Shown: in pieces, positions 50,832 to 59,478 of the stretch
Layout of the letters: every line of letters begins with the position of its first letter
Position numbering within the stretch: the first letter of the stretch is position 1
DNA from: Paenibacillus oceani
GTDB taxonomy: Bacteria > Bacillota > Bacilli > Paenibacillales > NBRC-103111
Length of the DNA stretch: 64,000 nucleotides
Direction: 5' to 3'
Assembly: GCF_014705615.1 (NCBI RefSeq)
Contig: NZ_JACXJA010000006.1
Location: 293,277-357,276 of the forward strand
Made by a program: the position numbers and the translations under genes
Notes under the pieces: model-generated
What the model saw: only the letters and a program-made list of their open reading frames with translations
The model's database searches: none
Told to the model about the DNA's origin: nothing

Positions 50832-51502
50832 TTTAACCAACCTTCCTTCTCCAGCTTGTTTTTCAGCTGGGACAGCTCACGCTCCAGCGCCTGCTGCATC
50901 TGGCTTCCTGTGTGGGCCACCTCCCGGCCAAGCTGCCGGACGTCGCGCAAGGACTTGGTTTCCAGCTCCAGATCGGAGATGCGTTCCTCCAGCCGGTGAA
51001 AGGTGCGGCCGCTGATTCCCGGGTATCCGCCGCGCAGCGATTCGTTCATATGCCGCTGCAGCCGGATCGACTCGAGACGCGCCATGTAATATTGTCGCTT
51101 GCTTAATACTTCGTCGAAATCCCGCTTGAGCTGATCCAGTTGCTCTTCCAGCTCTACGATGGACAGCTTGCTTTGCTCGTACAGTTCTTTGAACTGCTCG
51201 TACTTCTCTTCCTGCAAAATCTTTTCTTGCAGCGCCATTTTGGCTACATGATCTTCGCCGGCTTTCAAGGCGATCATCGCTTGCTGCTCACGCTTGTCCC
51301 TGAGCTGCTCCGCCGACATCGCCTGCTGGCGAAGCGAACCCGCATGGGCCATCAGTTGGCGGTGAACTTTCTCGGACTGCATGATTTGTTCTTTCTGTGC
51401 GGTCAAATATTGATCGATCAGCTTGACCGGATCCTCCGCCTGCTCCAACCGCTCATTCAGCGTGGCGACGGTGATGTCTCTCATCCGCCTCATCAGGCTC
51501 AT
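50828..51502 (-). CDS. PspA/IM30 family protein (second paralogue)
   Basis: The 224-aa helical coiled-coil protein begins MSLMRRMRDITVATLNERLEQAEDPVKLI, with QAEDPVKLIDQYL being the conserved PspA motif. It is diverged from the paralogue two genes downstream, mainly in the middle (QEEKYEQFKELYEQSKL) and in its shorter end. Its stop overlaps the start of the PspC gene, so these two are probably made in fixed ratio. It is the second gene after the liaI-like gene, 54 nt downstream. Confidence 0.92.
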   Translation of the reverse strand: MSLMRRMRDITVATLNERLEQAEDPVKLIDQYLTAQKEQIMQSEKVHRQLMAHAGSLRQQAMSAEQLRDKREQQAMIALKAGEDHVAKMALQEKILQEEKYEQFKELYEQSKLSIVELEEQLDQLKRDFDEVLSKRQYYMARLESIRLQRHMNESLRGGYPGISGRTFHRLEERISDLELETKSLRDVRQLGREVAHTGSQMQQALERELSQLKNKLEKEGWLK

Positions 51503-51556
51503 TGCTCCATCCTCCTTTATCTCCTCGAATCTATGTGTAAGGTAGCGGCATCGTGA

Positions 51557-51856
51557 TTAGTAGGTTCTTTGGTTTCGTTTCAGAAGCGTTATACCGAAGT
51601 AGATCAGCCCTACCGCAAATAGGATCGCGAACAGCCAGGAAAATTTGCCGACCAGGGCGAACAGGCCGATGATAAAGATGACCCATCCGAAAAACTTGCT
51701 GCCGTTGCGGATTCCGTAGTACCCGAGCCCCAGAAGCGCGATCGGGAACAAATAACCCATTAGGAAGCCCAGTCCGAAGCCGATCTTAGCCAGCAGTATC
51801 AGGGCGCCGCAGGCGATCAGCAGAACCGCTAAGCCGCCGTTGCCTTTCAGTTTCAT
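51557..51856 (-). CDS. LiaI-like small membrane protein
   Basis: The 99-aa protein has three to four hydrophobic segments (LAVLLIACGALILLAKIG, FLMGYLFPIALLGLGYYGI, GWVIFIIGLFALVGKFS, AILFAVGLIYFGITLL), as in LiaI/DUF5668-type anchors. In B. subtilis LiaI recruits LiaH (PspA) to the membrane. As first gene of this Lia operon it fits the same job. An AGGCGG-type ribosome site lies before the ATG at 51856. Confidence 0.85.
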   Translation of the reverse strand: MKLKGNGGLAVLLIACGALILLAKIGFGLGFLMGYLFPIALLGLGYYGIRNGSKFFGWVIFIIGLFALVGKFSWLFAILFAVGLIYFGITLLKRNQRTY

Positions 51857-51923
51857 TCATGTTCACCGCCTTTCGTTTGTTTCTCTCTCGCTTATGTCTT
51901 TATTTTAGGCGAATCGCAGTCTA

Positions 51924-51952
51924 GTCAAAACGGACCCGCGACGGTTTTTGAC
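51924..51952 (-). promoter_or_regulatory. Inverted repeat and promoter of the lia operon
   Basis: GTCAAAA and TTTTTGAC form the ends of an imperfect 29-bp inverted repeat, 68-96 nt before the liaI start. On the minus strand its right end supplies TTGACT, and TAAAAT follows after 15 nt. It is a candidate LiaR-binding site overlapping the -35; identity as LiaR box is inferred. Confidence 0.5.
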
Positions 51953-52040
51953 ACTGGACCTTGGTCGGGCGCCGGGGACCGTCTCAAGGTACCGTCGTTT
52001 ACGCCTCGCGATTGGGCCGTCTGGCCGCGCCAATACGCGA

Positions 52041-52071
52041 AAACCCGGGAACGGCGCGCGTTTCCCGGGTT
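52041..52071 (-). terminator. Terminator-like hairpin upstream of the lia operon
   Basis: AAACCCGGGAA, a 9-nt loop and TTCCCGGGTTT (11-bp stem). On the minus strand it is followed by TCGCG after TTTT. It could stop minus-strand transcription coming from the Eis-like gene. Confidence 0.6.
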
Positions 52072-52128
52072 TGGCGGACTTGCATAGATCAGTTAATGTT
52101 GGGTGAAAGTATAGGGGAACCAGCTAGG

Positions 52129-52652
52129 ATGGAGAACGTGAAAACGATGGGAAGGATGGGGTCTGGCTGAACAGGCTGCTGCTAGGCGCTCTCGCGTTAT
52201 GGTTGTGTACACACGCGCATGCCGCTTCCCCGATAGCGGCTGCGAAACCGCTGATCGCTGCGGAACGAGACCGCCCCGAAGCCGGCGGCGGCTCCCGGGC
52301 AGAGTTGTTCGATGTATCGCGCGGCGAGGTTGCTCTCAGCGTACCCGCAACTACAGATCTTTGCTGTGCGGCGGAATCATGGATTGCGGATGTCCGCGGA
52401 TTGTCGACGAGCCTGCATCTGCTTCCCAAGCGGGGTTATATCATAAGAATCCGTTGTTGTCCTCCGCTAGAAACGAACATCTCCTTCTTCGACGGCCCGA
52501 TCCCGGAGCTGTATCTGATGTGGGACCCGTCCTCCAAGTCCACAGTCTCGAAACTCCTGCTGCTTGAACCGGACGGCCGTCCGAAAGTATTCCTACTCGG
52601 CGCCGATATCGGCCCATTTATGGAGAGATGGATTCGGAATGCCCGGCGCTAG
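52129..52652 (+). pseudogene. Possible secreted protein gene with a one-base frameshift near its start
   Basis: An ATG at 52129 opens a frame that stops after 14 codons (MENVKTMGRMGSG). One base missing in the GGGG of GGATGGGGTC would join it to the frame running to 52652. That frame encodes a signal peptide (WLNRLLLGALALWLCTHAHA, cleavage after AHA) and about 145 further residues of no family I know (SWIADVRGLSTSLHLLP, PELYLMWDPSSKS). Without the frameshift the only starts are TTG/CTG. Either a decayed gene, a sequencing error or an unusual start. Moderate confidence only. Confidence 0.4.
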
Positions 52653-52664
52653 AAGAGGGACGAA

Positions 52665-53846
52665 TTAATAATAATCCGGCAAATACGTCGCCCCTGTCGG
52701 CACGACCCGCTCCCAGCGAAGCGCTTCTTCGGCGCTTCCGCCCAATCGCCCCGTCCTCGCCATAAAGGCCGGACGCTTATAACCCATCAGCATCGCCGTC
52801 ATCGTCCCGATTCCGCACTCGGCATACGGAGCGGAGCCGGCGTCTCCGCCGGTTTCCTTCTCTGCAGTCGCCCGGCCCGACCCGTCGATCTTTACGATAA
52901 AGGTTGCGTCGTTCCATGGGGCGTCTGCATCGTTCAGCCGGATACGCAGCTCTTGCCCGCTCCCCGTAGCTTCGAACGGATACTGCTCTATGAACGATTG
53001 GAAATCAACGATCCGGGCCATGAAATACGGAACCGTCTCCTGAACGATTCTCGGATCGGCCAGCAGAAACGGCAGCTCGTCGTCCGCAGGCGCCTTCAGC
53101 TTCACTTTTTCACACATCGAATCGTGATTGGCGATAAAACGCCACATCCCTTTCCGCGCATCGTCATTCACATACACCAATTCCCCGATGTCCATCATGC
53201 GGTTTTTGACTGTATACAGCATATATCCGGTCGGCTCGCCGCTTTCGTCGAAATAAACGGCCGCCTGCCCGCCCTTCTGCTTGAATACGGTATGCTTCCA
53301 CCAGCCTTCATCACGCACAAGCATGCCGTTATAGCTGCGGGCGTACCGGTCGTATACCCGGTTCAGCAGTTCCCAGTTCCGGTCCGACCGCTCGACGCGG
53401 CCTTTGTAGAAATCTTCGCGCGGCAGCTGAGCGGATGTCAGCTCATATTTTTTGTAGTCGGTGTACAGCTCCCAGCCGTATTTGCGGTAAAACGATACGG
53501 AAAACGGACTTAGGCAGGATAACGTTTGACCGTCCTCCTTCATCGCCTCCAAGCCGCGCCTCAGCAGTTGCGAGACCATCCCTTTCCGTCTGTATTCCGG
53601 CCAGGTCGCGACGCTCGCCACCCCTCCCATCCGGAAAGGGCGGCCGTGCACGTAGACGTGCAAATCATGAATATAAATTTTCGCGGCCAGCTTGTCCTCT
53701 ATAAAATATCCCCAAGTCCGGTCCGGATTCATCCGGGTTTTGCGGTGCTCCCGCTCCTCGTCGCTCACTTCGTATTGAAAAGCAAAACAGGAAAGCGTGA
53801 TGCTTTCATCCAGCTCATCGCGGTTCAACGTGCGGATACCATCCAT
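52665..53846 (-). CDS. Eis-like GNAT acetyltransferase
   Basis: The 393-aa protein has tandem GNAT domains: motif A in the first (GGVASVATWPEYRRKGMVSQLLRRGL, residues about 74-99) and SPFSVSFYRKYGWELYTDYKKYEL. A second, degenerate GNAT domain covers about 150-290, and a C-terminal SCP2-like sterol-carrier fold about 300-393 (ECGIGTMTAMLMGYKRPAFM). This layout is that of Eis/YcgJ-type aminoglycoside or protein N-acetyltransferases. Family members end with a free C-terminal carboxylate acting in catalysis; here the end is YLPDYY. Confidence 0.9.
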   Translation of the reverse strand: MDGIRTLNRDELDESITLSCFAFQYEVSDEEREHRKTRMNPDRTWGYFIEDKLAAKIYIHDLHVYVHGRPFRMGGVASVATWPEYRRKGMVSQLLRRGLEAMKEDGQTLSCLSPFSVSFYRKYGWELYTDYKKYELTSAQLPREDFYKGRVERSDRNWELLNRVYDRYARSYNGMLVRDEGWWKHTVFKQKGGQAAVYFDESGEPTGYMLYTVKNRMMDIGELVYVNDDARKGMWRFIANHDSMCEKVKLKAPADDELPFLLADPRIVQETVPYFMARIVDFQSFIEQYPFEATGSGQELRIRLNDADAPWNDATFIVKIDGSGRATAEKETGGDAGSAPYAECGIGTMTAMLMGYKRPAFMARTGRLGGSAEEALRWERVVPTGATYLPDYY

Positions 53847-54081
53847 ATAAGGACACCCTTTCGAAGAAAGTCAATATGATGATCGTTGCTGCCCCTATTT
53901 TACCAGTCTGCGGGAAGTAAGAACAGCTATCCCGTGCAATCTGCGGGAGAATCGGCCGGTCCGGACAGCCGGATGCCCCGGTGTATCCGGCTAAAAAAAC
54001 GGTTTGCGGCCGGGCGTCTATCCAGACCAAGCGGACTTGAGCGGAATACCGTAATAGCATCAGCTCGAAAGGAGGATGCGT

Positions 54082-54174
54082 ATGGGTGCTGTCGGAGGAT
54101 TGTTTACATCAACTGGCGTGATCCTGGTTCTCTACATCCTGCTCGTTATCGTTCTTCGCGCGGGATGGTGCTGA
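54082..54174 (+). CDS. YjcZ-family sporulation peptide
   Basis: A 30-aa peptide beginning MGAVGGLFTSTGVILVLYIL: a Gly-rich start and one hydrophobic helix followed by LRAGWC. This is the pattern of the YjcZ/SscA-like small sporulation peptides found in spore coats of Bacillales. AAAGGAGGA (54067-54075) is ideally placed. A terminator follows 23 nt after the stop, so it is a complete single-gene unit. Confidence 0.78.
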   Translation: MGAVGGLFTSTGVILVLYILLVIVLRAGWC

Positions 54175-54196
54175 ACGACACTTGAAGATGCATCCG

Positions 54197-54221
54197 GACC
54201 GGAGATTGAAGCTCTCCGGTC
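54197..54221 (+). terminator. Terminator of the YjcZ-type gene
   Basis: GACCGGAGA, a 7-nt loop and TCTCCGGTC, followed by TCTCCCATTAT. The tail is only moderately T-rich. Confidence 0.72.
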
Positions 54222-54282
54222 TCTCCCATTATGTGTTAAAATATAGTCATGTATCCAATATGACACTTTATCGGGGAATTCG

Positions 54283-57200
54283 ATGAACAAAAGGCTGAAA
54301 CCGTTACTTGCGGCACTCGCGCTGCTCCTGCTCACTCTTATCATCTATACTCCTTCATCCAGCTCGCGCACGTTTCCGAAGCAGCCGGTAGCCGAGCAAG
54401 GCATACTGAACGCCTCATTATGGAACTTCAGTCAGTACGGCACGTTTCGCCTGGACGGCGAATGGGAAGTATATTGGAACCAATTTCTTGAACCGGAACA
54501 TTTTCAATCACCTCAGCTTCGGGAGCCCGAATATTATCCGGTCCCCAAATCATGGGATGCCCGGAGCGGAGCCGACTTTGCCACGTTCCGGCTTATCGTT
54601 CAGCTGCCGCAGGACAGCGGGATCACTGCGCTGCGTATACCGCCCATCGCTTCCGCCTACAAGCTGTGGATTAACGGACAAGCTGTCGCGGAGAGCGGCA
54701 TCGCAAGCACCAGCAGCTCCGGCACCGTACCGGAAGAATCGGTGCGAACCGTATACTTCCAGTCTTCCGGCGCAAATGCGGAAATCTTATTTCAGATCTC
54801 TAACTTCGTCCAGCGCAAAGGCGGAATATGGGCATCCATCGAGATCGGCAACGATCGGCAAATCGCCGGCTTAACGAATCTGCGCAACAGCTTCGACGCC
54901 TTTATATTCGGCTGTCTGCTGCTCGCCGGCATTTACCATATCAGCTTGTACTGGTTCCGTAGAAAAAATAAGCTTGCCTTGTATTTCGGCCTGTACTGCT
55001 TCCTTACAAGCTTGCGGCTGCTGGTCGTCGGGGAAGTGCTGCTCGCCCTCCTGGCCCCCGATTTTCCTTGGGAGCTGTCGCGCAAGATCGAATACATTGG
55101 CATGGTCGCATGCGTCCCGGTATTCCTCCGCTTTTTGTATCATTCTTACCCGGCGGAAGTATCGGAGCGCTGGATCCGGCTGATGGATCTATTCGCGGTC
55201 ACGGCCGCAGTGACGATTGCGGTGTTCCCGGCAATCATCTATACGTGCATTCTGTTTCTGTTCCAGGCTTACGTGCTGAGCTCGGTGCTGTATATGATGT
55301 ACGTGCTTTTGCAAGCGATCAGGCTAAACAGGAAAGGAGCGATTCCGTTCAGTACGGCGGGGGCGGTATACGCGCTCACCGTTATGAACGATCTGCTGTA
55401 TTACAACGGCCTGCTCCATACCGGCAGCCTGTCCGCATACGGTTTGTTCATCTTTGTCATCGTCCAGACGTACATGCTGTCGAGCGCATTCTCGGAAGCG
55501 TTCGCCAAGGTGGAGGAATTGAGTCGCAAGCTGTTGTCCGCCGACCGGCTGAAGGATGAATTTCTGACCCATACGTCCCAGGAGCTACGCGTCCCGCTCG
55601 GTACGATCGTCGGGCTGGCCGAATCGATGCTGGAGCATTCGGCAGCGGGCATGAGCCCGGTGCAGCGCTCCAACCTGTCGGTTATCGCGGGCAGCGGCAG
55701 GCGGCTGACGGCAATGGTCAACGACCTGCTGGACTTTTATCAGCTCCGCGACCGGGAGACGATTCCGATCCGCAAAAAGCCGGTCGATCTGCAGCAGATG
55801 ACCCAGGTGGTACTGTCTGCCAGCAAACCGCTGCTAATCGGTCAGAACGTCGTTCTGCGTAACGATATAGGACCCGATATCCCTTATGTGGTCGCCGACG
55901 AAGCCCATCTTCAGCAGATGCTCGTCCATCTGATCTCGTTCTCGGTGAAGCAGTCGCAATCCGGAGTCATTGCCGTGTCCGCCCGCGAAGCCGGGGAATG
56001 GGTCGAGATCTGCGTATCGAATGCGGGGGTTATGTTATCCCGCGAGGAGCTGTTGGATCTGCGCGAAGCGATCCGGTCCGAGCGGCTGCATGCCGGAGGC
56101 TCGGAGATCAGTCTGGCGACGACGCGCCAGCTCGTCCAGATGCACGGAGGCGATCTCCAGGTAGAGTCCGAGAATAACGCCGGCATGACTTTTACATTCA
56201 CCTTGCCGTCCAGCCGGGCGTACACGATGCCGATCGAGGAGATCGACCAGAATTTGCAGGCGATCGGACATTTGCTCGAGCAGATGGTCCAAGCGGGCGA
56301 GTCCAAGTCACGGGCGCCTCATATCCTGATCGTTGACGACGAGCCGGTTAACCTGCAAGTGCTGTACAATCAGCTGTCGCTCGAGCCTTATGCGATCAGC
56401 ACGGCGACCTCCGGCTTGCAGGCGATCCGGACGATCAGCGAGACCAGCTCGGTGGATCTGATCATCTTGGATGCGTTTATGCCGAAAATGTCCGGGTTTG
56501 AAGTGTGCAGAACGATCCGCCGGCATTACTCGATGATGGATCTGCCTATTATGATGCTGTACTCCGAGAAAAAGCCGGAATTCGTCTACGAAGGATTCGA
56601 CGCCGGAATTAACGATTATATGATGAAGCCGATCGATAAAAAAGAGCTGCTTACCCGGGTGAAGACGTTGCTTACGCTCAAGCAGGCGATTCGGGAAGCC
56701 AACCAGCATACGGACGAGCTCGAGAAGCTGAACAAGCAATTAACCGAGCTGAACAACAACCTGGAAGAGAAAATCGCCGAACGGACCTTGTCCCTGCAGC
56801 AGTCCAAGCAGCAGCTGGAGGAAATGAACGAGGATCTGGAGCGCATCGAACGGTCGCGCATCCGGCTCCTGACCAACATCTCGCACGATTTGCGCACACC
56901 GATTACTTCGATCCAAGGATATGTCGAGGCGATGCTCGACGGCGTCGTGACCGAACCGGAGCAGATGAGCAAATATTTGCGGCTCATTCATTCCAAATCG
57001 CTTACGCTCAACCGGCTGATACAGGACTTGTTCGAGCTGGCGCAGCTGGAATCGAGACAGGCGGCGTTTCGGATGCGTGAAGTGCCTGCGCAGGACTTGC
57101 TCCGGCAAATCAAAGAGAAATTCGAGCTTGATGTGAGCGCTCACGGTATCCGTTTCGAAGTTCAGGACACGCTCGACCGGCCGGTCGTCTTGAATGTGGA

Positions 57201-57549
57201 CGCAGACCGGCTTGACCAGGTGTTTGCCAACCTGATTTTCAATGCGCTCAAATATACGCCGCGCGACGGTCTGATCCAGATCATCTTCGAGAAAAAAACC
57301 GGCCGCGCCTTCAAAGACGAGCTGATCGTCCAAGTGTGCGACAGCGGCACCGGCGTAGCGAAGGAAGATCTGCCCTATATTTTCGACCGGTTCTACAAAG
57401 GAACGCCGCGGAACAACGCCGGCAAAGGGAGCGGTCTGGGGCTTGCCATCGCGAAAGAAATCGTCGAATATCACGGGGGACGCATCTGGGCGGACAGCGA
57501 TACCGGGCAGGGCTGCACGGTCAGCTTTACGCTGCCGATCTTTTATTGA
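54283..57549 (+). CDS. Hybrid sensor histidine kinase with pseudo-kinase, receiver and active kinase cores
   Basis: The 1088-aa protein has a signal-anchor helix (8-22), a 7TMR-DISM extracellular beta-sandwich (about 45-195) and seven membrane helices (about 205-400). Core 1 (about 420-655) has lost its catalytic residues: the phosphoacceptor position is Q433 (HTSQELRVP), the N-box reads LISFSVKQ and the G1 box VSNAGVML. A receiver follows (about 683-800, D730 in LILDAFMPKMSG, KPI), then a coiled coil. Core 2 is intact: H868 in NISHDLRTP, N987 in NLIFNALKY, DSGTGV, FDRFYKG and GSGLGLAIAKE. No response regulator is adjacent. Confidence 0.93.
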   Translation: MNKRLKPLLAALALLLLTLIIYTPSSSSRTFPKQPVAEQGILNASLWNFSQYGTFRLDGEWEVYWNQFLEPEHFQSPQLREPEYYPVPKSWDARSGADFATFRLIVQLPQDSGITALRIPPIASAYKLWINGQAVAESGIASTSSSGTVPEESVRTVYFQSSGANAEILFQISNFVQRKGGIWASIEIGNDRQIAGLTNLRNSFDAFIFGCLLLAGIYHISLYWFRRKNKLALYFGLYCFLTSLRLLVVGEVLLALLAPDFPWELSRKIEYIGMVACVPVFLRFLYHSYPAEVSERWIRLMDLFAVTAAVTIAVFPAIIYTCILFLFQAYVLSSVLYMMYVLLQAIRLNRKGAIPFSTAGAVYALTVMNDLLYYNGLLHTGSLSAYGLFIFVIVQTYMLSSAFSEAFAKVEELSRKLLSADRLKDEFLTHTSQELRVPLGTIVGLAESMLEHSAAGMSPVQRSNLSVIAGSGRRLTAMVNDLLDFYQLRDRETIPIRKKPVDLQQMTQVVLSASKPLLIGQNVVLRNDIGPDIPYVVADEAHLQQMLVHLISFSVKQSQSGVIAVSAREAGEWVEICVSNAGVMLSREELLDLREAIRSERLHAGGSEISLATTRQLVQMHGGDLQVESENNAGMTFTFTLPSSRAYTMPIEEIDQNLQAIGHLLEQMVQAGESKSRAPHILIVDDEPVNLQVLYNQLSLEPYAISTATSGLQAIRTISETSSVDLIILDAFMPKMSGFEVCRTIRRHYSMMDLPIMMLYSEKKPEFVYEGFDAGINDYMMKPIDKKELLTRVKTLLTLKQAIREANQHTDELEKLNKQLTELNNNLEEKIAERTLSLQQSKQQLEEMNEDLERIERSRIRLLTNISHDLRTPITSIQGYVEAMLDGVVTEPEQMSKYLRLIHSKSLTLNRLIQDLFELAQLESRQAAFRMREVPAQDLLRQIKEKFELDVSAHGIRFEVQDTLDRPVVLNVDADRLDQVFANLIFNALKYTPRDGLIQIIFEKKTGRAFKDELIVQVCDSGTGVAKEDLPYIFDRFYKGTPRNNAGKGSGLGLAIAKEIVEYHGGRIWADSDTGQGCTVSFTLPIFY

Positions 57550-57596
57550 TGCGGGAACGGCCAGCTGATCCAAATTGCTTACAAGCTCCACCACCA

Positions 57597-57789
57597 AATA
57601 AGAGGTTTTGACACCCTCTATTTTCGGCATAAGGGGAAGAGCGAGACGAATAGAGGCGGTTTGTACCCCTTATTTCAGCCAACTGATGGGGAATGCACCC
57701 TTTTCGCGGATTTTAACAGCTTCAAACCGCTCTTATTTCTCCATCCAAGCGGGTTTTGGACAAAATAACGGGTACAAACCGCTCCTACT
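57597..57789. repeat. Modular 26-nt palindromic intergenic repeat, locus 4
   Basis: Unit 1: arms 57597-57622 (AATAAGAG, 10 nt, CCTCTATT) and 57649-57674 (AATAGAGG, 10 nt, CCCTTATT) around a 26-nt middle. Unit 2: arms 57712-57737 (ending CTCTTATT) and 57764-57789 (AATAACGG, 10 nt, CTCCTACT) around a 26-nt middle. The gap between units is 37 nt. Arm 2 and arm 4 are also complementary to each other over 13 nt. The stretch 57550-58176 has no gene I can support. Confidence 0.82.
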
Positions 57790-57947
57790 CGGCTTCTTCC
57801 TCGCTGCAAAGCAGAGCAGAAAGCCAAACGGTCACCCGCAATAAGCACTTGCGACGCTCGCTGCTGAACATGCTGACTCGTCCAAGGAGATGACCCTCCT
57901 TACCCTTTTTTAGTTCGGTAATGAACTTAAACATCCGACATATCGGA

Positions 57948-57994
57948 AAAAAGGACCTCATCCTCCACGTTACAGTGGAATGCGAGGTCCTTTT
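57948..57994. terminator. Bidirectional terminator-like hairpin, related to the MITE hairpin
   Basis: AAAAAAGGACCTC and GAGGTCCTTTT form the outer stem, CCACG-type pairs the inner one. T runs exist on both strands, so it can end the HD-GYP transcript (-). Its sequence resembles the hairpin inside the MITE at 62.3 kb (shared AAAAAGGACCTCATC). Confidence 0.75.
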
Positions 57995-58176
57995 GTATGG
58001 AGATCAGGATGTTCCATGTCATGCGAACACGGAAGGAACAGCCCCTTTCTCTATAAGCTGTATGCGCACCGCTCTCCGCTTCGAGGAATGGTCCCTGCTC
58101 CGGCCGTTCCGCGGTTCCAGCCCAGTTGCTGCCCTTCCCTGTTCATCGGGTATACAATCCCGCCGCTTGCCCCTTC

Positions 58177-59196
58177 CTACCCTACGAGTGACTTAATATG
58201 GAGTTGCCGGTGCATTCGCAAGTCGATGTAATCGTGACCGGCAAGAACGGACGGATGAATGGGGTCGCCGGGGTGCACGTTCAGTATGCGCGCCTGCCGG
58301 CCGTCTGTAAGCACGACGTCGCTGCCCACAGACATATCCATCATCCGATGAACGAACAGATTGCATATGACCGGATCGAGCTTGCCGAAGCCGTCCGTTA
58401 TCATCTGCTGCATCACTTCGTAAAACGGGGACGCTTCTTTATACGCCCGCTTCGAAGTCATCGCGTGAAAGACGTCCGCGACGGCTACGATTTTACTAAA
58501 GTAAGCGATTTCAATTCCATTGATGCCATACGGGTATCCTCTGCCATCCTCCCGCTCGTGATGCTGCAGGGCGGCGAGCGCTACATCCGGGTGAAGACCC
58601 GGCGTATTGCTAATAATGTCATGGCCGAATATCGTATGCATTTTCATTAACTCGTATTCCTTGTCAGTAAACCGCCCGGGCTTGTTCAACAGATCGTCAT
58701 CGATATGGATTTTGCCTACATCGTGCAGCGTCGCCGCCGTAGTCAGCAGACCAAGCATCTCGTCTTCGAGCTGGAGCCACTTGCCCAGCATCGTAGAGAT
58801 GACGCCCACACCGATATTATGTCTGTAGGTGTAGTCATCCTTCGCCTGGAGTCCCGACAGTACATTGTATAAGCTAGGGTACTCCGCAGCCTGGGAGATC
58901 GTCGGAAGAATGCTCCTTTGCACTTCCTCCATCGGAACTTTGCCGGTTCGGCGCATATAATGGAACACTTCGCGAATCTCTTGCGTCGCCTGATTAATAA
59001 GCGGCTCATTCGTCGCTAAGGGACGCTCCGGTTCGCTTATGAGCTCAAGCTCCAGCCGCTCCAGCCCGATATAATGGCGGCCTAGAAAGTCCATCTGCTC
59101 GTTCTCTAGAACGGTTCCAGCCGGGATCAGCACTATGCCGTTACTCAGAATCAGATCCTTCTTCAGCTTGCGGCCGACTACATCCTCAAGTCTCAT
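58177..59196 (-). CDS. HD-GYP domain cyclic-di-nucleotide phosphodiesterase
   Basis: The 339-aa protein has an N-terminal regulatory domain (residues 1-115; GRKLKKDLILSNGIVLIPAGTVL is a frequent companion domain) and an HD-GYP domain (about 125-290). Catalytic motifs are RHNIGVGVIS, the HD pair in TLHDVGKIHI, MHTIFGHDI, and LQHHEREDGRGYP (GYP loop). It would hydrolyse c-di-GMP to GMP. The ATG at 59196 lies 7 nt behind AGGTGA; an in-frame GTG four codons upstream overlaps that site. Monocistronic. Confidence 0.92.
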   Translation of the reverse strand: MRLEDVVGRKLKKDLILSNGIVLIPAGTVLENEQMDFLGRHYIGLERLELELISEPERPLATNEPLINQATQEIREVFHYMRRTGKVPMEEVQRSILPTISQAAEYPSLYNVLSGLQAKDDYTYRHNIGVGVISTMLGKWLQLEDEMLGLLTTAATLHDVGKIHIDDDLLNKPGRFTDKEYELMKMHTIFGHDIISNTPGLHPDVALAALQHHEREDGRGYPYGINGIEIAYFSKIVAVADVFHAMTSKRAYKEASPFYEVMQQMITDGFGKLDPVICNLFVHRMMDMSVGSDVVLTDGRQARILNVHPGDPIHPSVLAGHDYIDLRMHRQLHIKSLVG

Positions 59197-59455
59197 TGCC
59201 GGATTCACCTACCATGGCCCTCTGGCCCTAACTTTGCGAGTTACGACCGCAGCGCACTACTGCCGAAGACTAACAACTTATCCATCATTATACCACTTTT
59301 CAATATTGTTGGACATTACTGGGAATCTAAAGTTTACTTCATGAATGGATCAATTCGAAGTAAAGAACTAAAACGGCTTCAAGAACAACTGCCTTTTGCG
59401 AGCCGGTTTCTTCTCCTGTATGTGATCCTGCCGAATTCTGTAACGATAAAGAAAA

Positions 59456-59478
59456 ACTCCCGTATCGGATACGAGAGT
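59456..59478 (-). terminator. Terminator overlapping the end of the ArsR gene
   Basis: On the minus strand ACTCTCGTAT, a 3-nt loop and ATACGGGAGT, followed by TTTTTC. The stem begins at the stop codon of the gene. Confidence 0.8.
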
